The notes under the pieces: model-generated
What the model was told of the DNA's origin: nothing
The model's database searches: none
The model's input: only the letters and a program-made list of their open reading frames with translations
Program-made: the position numbers and the translations under genes
DNA from: Cycas panzhihuaensis
Taxonomy: Eukaryota > Cycadophyta
Assembly (NCBI GenBank): GCA_023213395.1
Contig: CM041465.1
Location: forward strand, 15,376,001 to 15,440,000
Length of the DNA: 64,000 nt
Direction: 5' to 3'
Shown here: positions 10,340-22,542 of the stretch, one piece after another
How positions within the stretch are numbered: position 1 is the stretch's first letter
Layout: each line of letters opens with the position of its first letter

Positions 10340-13140
10340 GTATCAAATGTGCAGAGAAATAGACTTTTGAATGCAATAAGGTCTATAAATCCAAATATAT
10401 GGTCTTCACCATTAATCCTGCAACCTCGATTGATGAAGATCTAAACATAAGCATTGACCGTGAGGAAAACTCTGCTATTGATTCTTCTATAGACCTTGAA
10501 CCTGAACCTGAAGTTTCTCTTTCTGCTATTTTCTTGACTGTCCAATCTATGCCCTATCTTAAACCCCTATGCATCAAAGGTATATTAAAGAATATCCTTA
10601 TAACCATCCTAATTGATAGTGGCATGTCGTTTAACTTCACTGATATCTTAATGGCTAAATAGCTTAACCTATATATAGTACTAAAAACTGGGTTTACTAA
10701 CTGTTTACTAGGGCACTACAAACTCCACTATCTAGGCTTTATTAAAAATCTCTGATCTCCATGTCTAAATTGGCCCATGCCAACTAGATTCTAATTTTTA
10801 TGCCCTTTCTATAGGTGGATCTGATTCCATCCTAGGTGTTCAATGGCTCCAAACCCTGGGTACATATAACATTAATAATTTACCCTCTAACCCATTCATT
10901 CTATTTAAAGATTACTTTGGATAAACCCATAAATTACATGGACTCCAACCACCTCCCAATAAACTCTTTACCCTAAAACAAATGAGCCAACAACTAAATA
11001 GTAGCATTAATTACATAGTTTACCTTAATAATATTCAACCTCAAGTTGATATTCACCCTAACATCTAACCCATCCTTATTAAGTATCAATTTGTCTTTGA
11101 CCCATTTCCAGTAGCCCCTAAACCTAATTTGCTGCCATACCATCAAGCTTAAAAACCCCCATAACCCCATTAGCCTATGACCATATCACAACTCCTACTT
11201 TCAGAAAAATGAAATTGAATAAATCATAATAGAACTTATGGACATGGTAATAATCCAACCCAATAAAAGCCCTTACATAACTCCCATCGTGCTTGTCTGA
11301 AAAAAGGATTGCTTATTTTACCTTTATGTCAATTATTAAAATCTTTACAAACTCATGACTAAAAATAAATTCTCTAGTCCTTGCATTGATGATATATTGG
11401 ATGAAATTCATGAGGCCACTATTTTTTCCAAATTGGACCTCTAATCGGGTTACTATCATATGCTAATTACCCTTAAAGATCGTCATAAAATTGCTTTTTG
11501 AACACACCATAGGATTTCAAATTTTAGGCCTTTCAAATTGTGTAATGCCCCACCTACATTTTAAGGCCTAATGAATAAGATCTTTGGTTATTACCATCAC
11601 AAGTTCACCATTGTCTTTTTTTATGATATGCTTATCTATAGCTCCTATATGTCTACCCATCTATGACATCTAAAAATTGCCTTTCAGCTTTTCTCCCAAC
11701 ATAAACTCTATGCTAAACTAACTATGTATGAATTTAGGAAGATTGAACTCCAATATCTAGGTCATATGATCTTAACAGAAGGTGTTTGAGTGGACCTTGA
11801 TAAAATTTTAGGCATCATCATATGGCCCACCCCCAAGACTCTCACTCAACTATGAGCTTTCCTTGGACTCATAGGCTTTTATCAATGATTCATTAAAAAA
11901 TATGCTTTCATTATTGCACCCCTAACTAATTTACTTTGTAAGGACTCCTTTTAGTGCTCCACTAATATTGCCAATGCCTTCAACCATCTCAAATTACTCA
12001 TGCACACCACCCTTATATTGACCATCCCAAATTTTTCCACAACATTCCAACTTGAATCTAATGCATTTGACGTATGCTTAGGAGCTATCTTCATATAGGA
12101 TTTTTATCTAATTACCTTTGCAAGTCTTCTACCCTTAATGAGAAATGACTCCATTTGGGTAATCATTGATTGACTAATAAAATATACACAGTTTCTACTA
12201 GTCCACACATCTTACTAAGCCCCCTACCTAGTTGACCTCTATGTCCAATTCATTTTTTGTCTCTACAATTTTCCATCCACTATAGTCTCTAATTGAGATC
12301 CCAAATTCACATCTTCTTTTTGGCAAGAACTCTTTCATGTAGTTGGCACCTCCTTCAACATGAGTTCCTCATACCACCCCTAGACAAATTGTCAATTAGA
12401 GGTCCTTAATCAAACCTTAGAGACATATCTTTATTGTTTTGCATCTGAACACCAAAAACGATGGACCTCCTAGCTAGCTTTAGTGGAATATTAGTATAAC
12501 TCTTCCTGCTACTCTGTAATTAGCATGTCCCCATTCATGGGCCTTCATGGTTATCTTGCATTGTCCCACCATACATTAGCCACTAACCTACATACAACCT
12601 CAGTACAATAAAAATTATAAGATATGGACCAAATCTTAAACACACTCAAACAAAATCTGGCCATGGCTCAAAATCATATGAAGTAACTTGTTGACTACCA
12701 TTGCTCTAATCAAACCTTTTCCATTGGCGATATGGTCTTTGTTCACCTCTAACCCTATAAATAATCACTTCATCATAGCGCAAATCATAAACTTAATCCT
12801 TGATACTATGGTCCCTATAAGATTAGCCAACACATTTTAGAAGTTGCATATGCCCTTGAACTCTCTTTTGACACCAAGATCTATAATATCTTCCATGTCT
12901 CATGCCTTAAAAAGCTCCTTGGCAAGTTTATTGTTCCATAGACCACTCTCCCAATCCTCACTGAAGAATAACTCCTAACCATTCCTCTAGACCATATTTT
13001 GGAAACTAGGCACCATCGTCTCTAGAATAGAACCATCTATAAGCACTTGGTGTAATGGATAGGTAATGGTCCAGAGAAAGCAATATGGGAATCAGATGAA
13101 TTCATCAAGCAACATCCATATCTATTATACTGTGAGGACT
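10340..13140 (+). pseudogene. Chromovirus pol (protease, RT, integrase, chromodomain)
   Basis: A degenerate zinc knuckle near 10350 is followed by an 87-codon open stretch (10399-10662) ending in a retropepsin with an intact active-site-like ILIDSGMSFNF. RT motifs follow: GYHYMLI and KDRHKIAF (11450-11500), a CNAPPTF box near 11535, and the catalytic box, here VFFYDMLIYS, with the first Asp of FxDD changed to Tyr. Then come a QYLGHMI and PTPKTLTQL stretch, an RNase H first strand (DVCLGAIF), and an integrase core with IWVIID, DPKFTSSFWQELF and QLEVLNQTLE. The integrase C-terminus contains FYGPYK-type and YALELS motifs. Many TAG/TAA stops; dead. Confidence 0.78.
12985..13125 (+). pseudogene. 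Chromodomain at the end of chromovirus pol
   Basis: In one frame the sequence reads YKHLV, then W, then NGPEKAIWESDEFIKQHP. This matches the aromatic-cage and WExxxF pattern of plant chromovirus chromodomains, which read histone marks and steer integration to heterochromatin. One stop interrupts it. It follows the integrase C-terminus directly. Confidence 0.7.
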
Positions 13141-16100
13141 CGATATCTCTTATTGTAAGAAAGAAATGGACCTCATACATAGAAGTAATTTAATATTTTT
13201 GGAGAAGATTTGATTTACATCAATGATTCTAAGGAAAGACTTTAATGAAATATTAAGGAGACAGTGACCCATAGAAATAATTCAAGAATGTGAGTAAATT
13301 TGGTACTATTTAGAAGTTCCCAAGTAATTCTGGTGATAACTTTTCCCAACGACACTCAACTAGATCCCATACAAATGGTTTATTAACATGGAGAAGCAAT
13401 GATAAATGTCAACTAGGGATTAGTTTATTACTTAACTATGGTTAAAGAAATGGACCCTAGAAATAATAAAGATATTTAATGAAGATTTTTAGATATCAAC
13501 TAAGAAGTAAGAATAATCAAAGAAATAACAACACATGACAAAATTGGTTCTATTTGACCAATGAAACTATAGAAGAAGATGAACTTAGGATTAAGCAAAT
13601 AACCAAAAGAGATTATGATAGAAGAAGGTTAGCATGAACCAATAGTAGTAGAAGCTCATGCACTTTTCAAAGAATTTAGTGATGTCTTCACCCAAACATA
13701 TAAAGATCTAAAAGGTATTCCAAAAATAATTGGTATCATAAAAATTAAGTTAGAGGAAGGAGAAAATTTGGTAAAGTAAAGACCATCCAGGATGAATCTA
13801 AAATATTTAAAAAGGTCTAGGAGGAAATTAAGAAATTGGTAACTGTAAGATGTATTTATCCTATCAAGGAGAGTGATTAGGTCAATCTAATTATCATTGC
13901 TAAAAAGAAAAATAAAAAATTAAGAATATGTATTGATCTTTTAGCATTGAATAAAGAGATAAAGAAAGACCCATTTCCAGCACTGTTCATTAAACACATG
14001 TTGGAGAATATCATAGGATAAGAATCTACTCCTTTATGGATGGATTTTCTAGTTATAACTAGGTGAAGATTACAAAAAGGACCATACCAAAACCATATTT
14101 TTTATACAATGGGGTTCATATGCTTATAAAGTCATGCACTTTGGATTAAGAAATGCTCCAACTATTTTCTCTAGAATTATCATGAAGATTTTTAAAGGAT
14201 TTATCCACAAAAAATTAGAAGTTTCTCTAGATGACTATATAATTATTATATTACTTAAAGATCATGTTGTGAATTTGAGGATGATGTTTCTAAGATGTCA
14301 AGAAGTGGGCATATCTTTAAATTTAGATAAGTTCTAATTTATGGTCAAAACTAGCACTTTGTTAACATGTGGTTTATAAAGAAGGATTGTTGATTAACCC
14401 AAAAAAATAAAGTTATTTTAAATTTATAGCCACCTAGCAATCTATCAATGGTGAATTAATTCTTGCAACATACTAGGTACCACCAAAAATTTATAAAGAA
14501 TTATATAGTAATTACAACACCATTAGAAAAACTTTTATGAAAAGTGCATTATTCATTTGATCAATAGAGTGCCAATAAGGCTTTGAGGATTTGAAGAGAA
14601 GACTAACTGACACACTAATCTTAAGTTTCTTAAATTAGAATAAAATTTTCCATATTCATATTGATGCATTAGGAATAGTTATAGGAGTTATTTTAGCTCA
14701 ACTAAGAAAAGAAGTGATTGATCATCTAATTGAATTTACTAGTTGATGCCAGACATAGGTAGAGTAAGAATTACACCTCAATGGAATGGGAAGAACTTGC
14801 CTAAGTATATGCACTTCAAAAATTTTGATATTACCTCTTGGAAAACTTATTCAATTTTTACACATATCATCAAGCTTTAACTTACTTAGTAAACAAGCCT
14901 ATTCATGAAGGATGTTTAAGTCAATGGGTTTTGTTATTCCAAGAATATAATTTTAAAATATTCTTGAAACTTGGCAAGGCTCGTGTGGCTCTTAATCATC
15001 TCTTGTGAATTCAAATAGGCAAAGAACCCATAAGGGTAGATGATGACTTTATAAATGTAAAACTTTATAAGATCAAAGTCATTCTTGGAGAATTTATAAA
15101 TATTGTATAACTTATGCATATAGGAATTGCACCATTGACCATATCAACAACAGAAAAAAAATCATTAACAATAAAGAGTAAGTGTTATCAGTTGATTACA
15201 AAGTAATTATACAAACTTGGTCTAAATATGATACTTCAAAGATGCATCCTAAAACATGAAAGGGAGATTATTTGAAGTTCATCTCATAAAGTTATTGTTA
15301 GAGGACATAATACTAGAGAGTCACTTACATGGAAGATTTTGTAGTGAGGCCTTTAGTGACCTACAATTTTAAAGGACTCCAACATTTGGTCATAGAAGTG
15401 CAACATTTGTCAAAGGACCAACAAACTAAGGTAGATTTCCTTCTATTAAATTTAGTTGTTGAATATATGCCATTAACTAAATGGGATATTGACTTTGTCG
15501 AACCCATTAGCCTATTAATAGAAAAAATTAATACCAAATATATCATTGTGGTTATAGATTATATGATAGATTGGGTTGAGGTTAGAGTAATATGAGATTG
15601 CATAATGGTTACCACAATAAAATTTTTATTTGAAGTAGTAATTGTCCAAGTTAGATTCCTACTAGAATTGGTTAGTGATCAAGGCTCATATTTTATAAAC
15701 TAAACCATTAAGAATTTGTTGGATAGTTTTTTGATATAACATTACAAATCAACCCCATTCTATCATAAGTGTAATGGGTTAGCAGAACGTTTGAATAAGA
15801 TATAATGTAAAGCCTTAATAAATATGTGCAATGTAGGCTAATTTTATTAGGCATAAAAACTTCATGTTGTGCTTTGGGCATACCATATAATGAAAAAGAA
15901 AATGATAGTCCAAAATCAATTTCAATTAACATATGGATCAAAATTTATTATGCATGTTAAGTTTATTATTCCTAGCCTCTAAGTGGTATATTGGATGTAG
16001 TAGGTAGATCAACAAGAGTTCATTAGGAGATTACAATAACTAATCAAGCTTAAATAAACTAGGATGTTATCCACCCTATACCAAAACGTTACAAAGTAAA

Positions 16101-16313
16101 GACAAAAGTGATGGCATGATTGGCAACTAAAAGTGAAAGAATTCAAATAGGAATATTTAGTCTTGGTGTTCAATAGCAAATTCAAGACTAAACTAGGGAA
16201 GTTAAAAGCACATAAAAATGGCCCTTTTAAGCTCAATGAGATTTGGCCCAATGGGTCAATCTCCATAAAAACTCTGGGAAGCTAAAGAAATTTTAGGTTA
16301 ACACATTAAGAGT
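13141..16313 (+). pseudogene. Ty3/Gypsy pol, Tat/Athila-like (element K)
   Basis: Plus-strand pol in the order RT, RNase H, integrase. The RT start has ALFKEFSDVFTQTYKDLKG near 13660, a wording typical of a Gypsy lineage frequent in conifers. The palm includes MHFGLRNAPTIFSRI at 14134 and VSLDDY at 14221, where the two catalytic Asp survive. RNase H remnants are at 14640-15000. Integrase (15329-15595) has PLTKWDIDFVEPIS and TKYIIVVIDYMIDWVEV, with further core motifs to about 15950. Frames are broken throughout by TAG/TAA and small indels. A C-terminal tail reaches about 16260, followed by an LTR. Confidence 0.75.
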
Positions 16314-16446
16314 TGTTAGAATATATAATGTAAACTTTATGATTCATTAGGTTTCTTAATGTTATTATTTAGTCACATGTCTTAAATATAATTTAAGTGA
16401 TTATAATGTTACAAACTTATGTTTATATTAATTAATTTGTGGATGG

Positions 16447-16476
16447 TCGTTGAAATGCGGAACCGCATTCCAACGA
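16447..16476. repeat. Hairpin 1 within the LTR
   Basis: A 14-bp inverted repeat with one mismatch and a 2-base loop: the left arm TCGTTGAAATGCGG pairs with CCGCATTCCAACGA. The mismatch is consistent with one G-to-A change in an originally perfect palindrome. Confidence 0.85.
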
Positions 16477-16497
16477 ACCTCTGTACTATTTATTCAT

Positions 16498-16535
16498 CTC
16501 CTAGATTCATGGAGTCAGTTCCAAGAATCTAGGAG
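16498..16535. repeat. Hairpin 2 within the LTR
   Basis: A perfect 11-bp inverted repeat, CTCCTAGATTC and GAATCTAGGAG, separated by 16 bases. It lies 21 bases after hairpin 1. Confidence 0.88.
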
Positions 16536-18339
16536 GTCTGTCCAAATGCCTAACTAAATGTTGTTTTAGGGGTTGGTTGTTTTGTATAGTAGTTTCAATT
16601 CATTATTAATAAAATCTAGCTTAGGAGGTGGTTTTTCTTCCCCATAAGGGGTTTTCCACCTGTCAATCAACGTGTGCTTATGCAGTGTTATCTTTTAGTC
16701 ATTTCATGTTATCATTTGCATTTCTTGATCTTGTTAATGCTACATTTGTGCCTTTATTCTCACAAGAGTCAAATAAGAAAGTATACATAGTAGAAGAAAA
16801 AAACCTAACTTTTTTAGTAATATAATATCAATTATTAAGTCTAAGAGAAGGATGAAACTATAAAAGACTAGTTGATGAGTAGTGTTCAATAAATGTTATT
16901 CAACTAACCAATGAAAATGATTTGACAGACTTTAGATAATGAAGATGAAAGGACATACTTCAATTGATGAAAAGAGATTGACTAAAGATCATTTAACAAA
17001 CTTCAATCAACAAAGATCATGAGTCAATAAGTAGATAGGAATGAGTTAGAATGATCTAATCATAAGTATTATATATAATTTGGTAGATTAACTAACCAAC
17101 CAAGAGATATATTATTAATTATCATCAAATACATCTATTAAAAGATAGTAAGGATGTAAATTTTTGACCTTTGAGGTAGATGAAGGAATGGACAATCGGT
17201 ATGCAATGATATGCACTAAAAATTAACTAATTAAACAACTAATCAATAGGAAAGGCATATTAATGGTGCATAAATTTGCTTTTTGGATCTTCATAAGTAA
17301 AAGACACATGCGATAATGCTCAACAACATTACTTTAAACAAGATTTGATAAGTTTGATGATCACTGACTGAGTAGGATCTTAGCAAAGCTATCATCCCTT
17401 ATAATAAGGGAGAAGTGTGAATTCTATAAAGAGGGAGGAGAAAGATGTTTCAACTCATAGAAGATTTAATAGACATAATACAAGACTTGAACTAGGAAAT
17501 TGAAGAAATAGGAAAATTTTATAAAAAGCCTTGATTATTATTTAATTCAAATTGAAATATAGACAAGGAGTTATCAATGTACAAGGCCCATTGGTAAGAA
17601 TATGCTTATTAGCTAACTTTACTGTAGGAAAATATGAATACATCCATAAGGTCAAAATAATCAATAGTACTTATAAATAGAGCATGACTATTATACCAGG
17701 CAAGAATAACACAAATGATATTCTTGCTTGTCTTATAATGGAAAAAACTAATTATCTATAAAATTCTTCTTAGGCAATAAAAATGCTAAGAGTTTAGTCT
17801 ATTTATTCCAAGGCAAAATAGGATTCACCCAAGAAGTGGTTTAGGGAGAAATGCTTGATAATGAAGCTCATGAAGAAGCAACAAACAAGCATCCCAATGA
17901 CCAACACAGGTTGACCCTAAAGGATAGGAGCTTAATAGAAGTGGACAAATGCTCATTTGTAGAGGTTGTTATGTAATGCCCAAGGCATAAGGAGCCTTCT
18001 TCAAAATGGAGCCACAAAAAAACAAAAGCATGAAGTAAGAGAAAGATGAAAAAGTAGTTAGTTGTAGAGATACAACATGAAGATATGGGGTTATTGGTTT
18101 GTATTAATGATGTTGACATACACTTTGATTCTTAACCTATATATCCTAAAAAGGATGCTAAGCACGAAAGTCCACAACCAATCATTGTTGTAACACAAGC
18201 CTTATAACAAGCCATACATGTGGTTAGTTAATAGGACACTTAAGCAAAGTCAATTAAAGATGATGTAATTGAGCTTGGATATTATTAAAGAGGAAAATAC
18301 GCTAGAAATCCCAATGGATTTAGATTAAGTAGACACCTT

Positions 18340-19480
18340 GAACAAGGTAAATCTTCATAATTTAAAGTTACAGGAAACCCCTAAGCATAAACAAGTGTAA
18401 ATGGCGCTACAGATTATCAACATGATCGATAAATCTTGAGAGAGGATGGAGGACAAAGATCTAAATGAGGTCACTGCCATAGAGCAAAAGCACTCTTTCA
18501 TCAAAAATACCCAAGAAGATAAAGCACAGTTATTGGATGGCAAGTAGATCAAACTAAAGAATAGAGAACTCCAAGAATCCATGATGACTCAAGAAGTCAT
18601 GATAACCAATCTAGTTGTAATTCCTCATACAAAAGTTACTATAATGAAACTTCTGATGCATCCTTATAAATCATGTATTCCTTCAGGTAATGATGTAGAA
18701 GTATTAGAAGAGTTTGTTAAAAGATTTCCTTTGATTATTGTCAAACAATTGATCTCCATCTCTAATGTATATGTATATAACATGAAGTCTAGATTAAAGG
18801 AGAAAACTAGTCTAGTCGAGAGTTTAAGGGGACAAGTTACACATATGGTATAGAGGTAGAATTCCTTTTAAATACAACTAGTAATAACTTTAAAGACTAT
18901 GTTGGGCATGCATTATGAAATCCAAGGCCTTAGAATTTAGCATACTGATTTTGTACATAATATCAAAACAACATTTCAAGAATGTGCTCTTTAGATATCT
19001 ACTTGATTGGAAGAAAAAGAATAAGATCAAATGTCATCCCAACAAGTATTATTTAATAAATTCAAGGATTCCTTATAGGAGGAGTTAAAGAAATGGAAAA
19101 TTTTAGTCAAAAGCTTGAATATTTTATAGATTTAATTTTATTCTTTTTAATGCTAGCTTCAAGAGCTAATTGAAGAAAAGACAAAGGTTACTAGAAACCT
19201 AGAGGAAGCACAATGCACCTTAGCCATAGCTTAATGAAGACAAGATAAACAATTAGTGTTTGACTACCAAGCTTAGATTCAACTATTATAGACAAAGATA
19301 TACAAGCTTTCATATGATTTTTTAGACATCTAGCCTTAGATTATTATGTTACAATCTACATTAAAGAAAGTTATAAATAAATATTATCATATAAGTGATG
19401 AGCTTCATATTAAAATATAATTAGTAGAACATCTACAAGATAAGATACAATGTTTCAACAAAGGTAATAAACTTAGTTAA
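18340..19480 (+). pseudogene. Predicted coiled-coil ORF downstream of pol
   Basis: I do not recognise the family. One open stretch (18581-18853, 90 codons) begins MMTQEVMITNLVV. After stops and shifts the reading continues with heptad-like, Glu/Lys/Leu/Gln-rich text such as LQELIEEKTKVTRNLEEAQ and KLSYDFLDI near 19150-19330. The spacing of Leu and Ile suggests a long coiled coil. It has no cysteine clusters, RT, integrase or gag motifs. Several plant Tat-type Gypsy elements carry an extra ORF beside pol, so an accessory protein of element N is the simplest reading. Broken by many TAG/TAA. Confidence 0.45.
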
Positions 19481-19587
19481 ATAATATTCAAAATTCAACA
19501 TTCTTAATATTAGCCCCCCTATAACACCAAAAGCTTTATTTCCCTTCCTAGAGAGTCCATTTTGATCTAAGTGTAGAAGAGATGTTA

Positions 19588-19592
19588 GCTTA
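19588..19592 (+). repeat. Target-site duplication of element B (left)
   Basis: GCTTA directly before the TG of the B 5' LTR; the same GCTTA follows its 3' LTR at 33427-33431. Confidence 0.85.
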
Positions 19593-20292
19593 TGATCTAA
19601 ATCATATCTATTAACATCCTTGTTTCTCTTCAAAAAGAGTGTAAATACCTATGGATGGAGTTTCATAGGTATTTCTAGCACTTAGTAGGTGAAAAAATAG
19701 AATTATGTATTCTTAAAAATGAGAAAATATATTATGAGGTGCGACCAAGTGTGATCAACTACGACTAACTAAAAAAAAAGTGATTTGATGATCACAAAAT
19801 TTACCCAGAATAGTCATACGCCTCTCAACTACCTAATGCGAGAAAGAACCATCTCATTAAACTAATTTTTCATTAGTTATTAATGGAGGAAAAGTATGAT
19901 GGAAAAAGGATAAGAAGATAAGAAAGAAATCAAAATGGAAGTTGAATGGACATGGGAATGAGCAGAAAACTACCTAAATATATTCATGAGGGCAAGGAGG
20001 AGAGCTAAGAGATTTAGATGCAATTAGGGAGAGGAAAACGATGGTGGTACTAACCTAAAAAGATGCCCAAATCTTAAAATCATCCCATAAATGAACTCTA
20101 GTTGAATAGAAGGCTAAATCCTTACACAAAGATTGTTAGAAAATATTTCAGAGAGGACGCAGTAGTTATGAAAGAGCCCAAAACTCTTTTAACTATCTCA
20201 AGGATGTTGTAACAATTAAGAAATTACTCAATAGAGTTCAAACAAATATAAATTTGTAAGAAGAATATAAATATACTACATATTATATAATA
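19593..20292 (+). repeat. 5' LTR of element B, first part (continues 27898-27955)
   Basis: Begins TGATCTAAATCATATC and aligns with the 3' LTR at 32656-33426, sharing AAAAAGAGTGTAAATACCTA near the start. It is interrupted at 20292 by Copia A and resumes at 27898, ending GATCA at 27955. The joined length is about 758 bp against 771 bp for the 3' LTR. Confidence 0.87.
20288..20292 (+). repeat. Target-site duplication of Copia A (left)
   Basis: TAATA directly before the TG of the A LTR; repeated at 27893-27897 directly after the CA of the second LTR. Confidence 0.88.
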
Positions 20293-20602
20293 TGAAAGAA
20301 GTTAATGTATCAAGGTCATTTATGTAGATTAATTAAGTGACCTTAGGATATATTGTTAGAATTAGTCTCTTAGTGAAATGAACTTTATGTGCATTTAGAT
20401 GTAATTTCGGGTTTATGTTATTAAGTAGGAAAATCCTAACCCTAATGCCCACCCTCAATATTAAAAGGTGAAATCTCAAGGAGGGAGTCATTATACATTC
20501 TCACCTCTAAGGTTGCTCTCATATCTTGTTTCATCTTTTTTTATTCTCCATTGTCATTGTGTATATGTGAGTGATCTATTCCCTAGATCCATCCTTCCTT
20601 CA
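20293..20602 (+). repeat. 5' LTR of Copia A
   Basis: 310 bp, TGAAAGAAG...CTTCA. Aligns end to end with 27583-27892, including the block CTCAAGGAGGGAGTCATTAT. Confidence 0.92.
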
Positions 20603-20604
20603 TA

Positions 20605-20616
20605 TGGTATTAGAGC
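20605..20616 (+). other. Primer-binding site of Copia A
   Basis: TGGTATTAGAGC, two bases after the LTR. One C-to-T change from the canonical initiator tRNA-Met site. Confidence 0.88.
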
Positions 20617-22542
20617 TAGAAGGAGATCTATTCACTTCATTCCACTTGTATAGAGTCATTTTGCCTCTCTTTCATCTTCAATGTGAAGTATTAAGAGCGC
20701 ACTCATCATTTTTTAAATTTTGAGAGCTTAAAATTATATTACTTTATATGTTGCTACTTTCTCTATGTGTGAAGAATTTTAGAGGTGAAAAATATAGGTT
20801 TCTAAAGCTGTTTAGTTGCTGGAATAGTCTTGGAAGCATTAAAGGCCTAAAATTTTATGAAAATTTTGACCATCTCATATTTTGATGAAATTTGATGTGT
20901 AGGGTCACCTTGCTAAGAGAATTATTTTTATTTTCTAGAGTATCTTTAGATTCAACCTGAAACAGTGAGTTTTGGCTAAAATAAAAGGTTAAAATTTATG
21001 GATAAGTGACTTAAGGCACTTTTCTCAATGAAATCCTTTAAACATAAGTTGAAAATCTGAACATTTTTTTTAGGGATATAGTATATTTATGTTTTAGAAG
21101 CATTTTAAGATAAATCTCATCAAATTTCATCCATCAGTTAGTGAGATCTTTATAGTTTTCTCACGGATGCTGAATTTGCCTACTCAACCCGATGAAAGAT
21201 ATTGTGAGTATGTTTCAGATAGTTTTTGGTTGATTTTAGAGATGATGCAGAATGAAAAAGTTATTGTGCATGTCAAGATGTAACTTTTGACATATTGAAG
21301 TTCAGATTATAAGACAGTTGATCTGATAAGATTTTACTTTTGTGTTTTTTTCGGGCAAAAATTTTTTATGCCTTTTTAGAAATTTGACTTCACTACTCTA
21401 TTAAAAATAATATTCTGAATAGTTTTTTCGTCTACCATAAATTCATATTCCATCATTTAGGCCTTCATATTTATAATTTTTAAAAATTTTACCCATTTAT
21501 CATTATTTATAAATTTTGTATAAAAAATAAAATAAAATGCATTTATATTTTTAAAAATTAGTATTTTACTGGTAAGTTGATCCACTTTTTAGCCCTTTAT
21601 GGCTTTTGTACTAAAATTTCTAAAAACATATTTGGAAATATTATACTAAAGCAAGGGAAACCTTGGATCAGAAGTAACATCTGATTCCCCTACTAAATAT
21701 AGCATGCTTTTTCTATTTACACACATAACATAAAGCATCACATAAAGTAATAGTAATAACAAAGTAAGCACAAAAGGCATGCAAGCACATTTAGTAACTT
21801 TCCATTTCAGTTTTTAATTATTTAAAAATAACTTACATTATTCCTAAAAGGAATCTCATCTGTACGATTTATACTATCAGTTCTTGACTTGTGTGCACAC
21901 TCACCTTGGTTGAAATAGACCACAATTGGTTGAAGTCTGGGCCTTAAGGGAGATGTAAGTTTCATATAGGGTCTAGTCTTAACTGGAATAGTGGTGGAGA
22001 GAAAAGTTAGCCATACCTATGGCCTCCAATTAGGGATAATCTTGATAACCACTTGGGAAAACTAAAAACCTTAATACAAGATTAAAATTAACCTGATCCA
22101 ATATCTATCATAGCTGTGGGATATGCACATTTTGTTTGACTCTTAAAAGGATGTATATAGCTACTCACTAATGAACTAGGTAAGGACTTTGAGTACCTGG
22201 GATCTACTGCGACTTAGATTTCATCATCAAGTGCAGGTGTGGGTATCGTAGGTGAAGGCCCTAATTGTGTACTAGAAGCCTTAAGCATTAAAACCTCACC
22301 CACATTTGGATATAAGGTAGAAGTTAGTGGCATGACACATCACCACTCTTTGTCAACTCTACATTAGACCTTATTCTTGCATCATTGCTTATACTCATTT
22401 TTCATAGTTGTTGAAAAGTACTTAATCATTGCTTACTTCTCATCATAATATTCATTTCTTCATCCCTGATGTATTAGGTGTATTAGCCACACGTATTAGT
22501 GGCACATACTTCTATCATCTCTTCTACTTCATCATCATCACC
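20617..22542 (+). other. Untranslated leader of Copia A
   Basis: About 1.9 kb between the primer-binding site and the gag ATG, without a recognisable protein. The block 21895-22200 is conserved in the leader of the sister copy C at 41660-41960, for example around AATACAAGATTAAAAT. Confidence 0.7.

Larger units (their letters stand above)
9700..13140 (+). mobile_element. Ty3/Gypsy chromovirus remnant (element J)
   Basis: A plus-strand Gypsy element with the order gag, protease, RT, start of RNase H, integrase core, integrase C-terminus and chromodomain. LTRs were not found. The piece between the first strand of RNase H (about 12050-12100) and the integrase core (from about 12130) is missing, an internal deletion. 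The chromodomain at the very end of pol marks it as a chromovirus. Confidence 0.78.
16314..16780 (+). repeat. LTR, probably 3' LTR of element K (right end uncertain)
   Basis: Begins TGTTAGAATATATAATG just after the pol remnant. It contains two stable inverted repeats and a GGGGTTTTCCACC motif common in plant LTRs, followed by AATAAA-like sequence upstream of it (16600-16615). The right boundary is a guess because no second copy was found in the window. Confidence 0.5.
16800..19592 (+). mobile_element. Old Gypsy-like element N, left portion (interrupted by element B)
   Basis: Decayed plus-strand retroelement sequence. Around 17590-17760 a stretch with TIIPGKNNTNDILACL resembles the end of a Gypsy RNase H. 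From about 17840 to 19480 follows a long non-pol region that includes the coiled-coil ORF. The element is split at 19588-19592 by element B and resumes at 33432, ending in an LTR at 33470-34002. Its 5' end was not found. Assignment to the same element on both sides of B rests on the B target duplication and the LTR orientation. Confidence 0.5.

Noticed and set aside
17160-17760. Possible endogenous pararetrovirus RNase H
   Set aside because: Too degenerate to assign; no movement protein, coat protein or tRNA-Met start typical of caulimovirids is near. The context is Gypsy-like.
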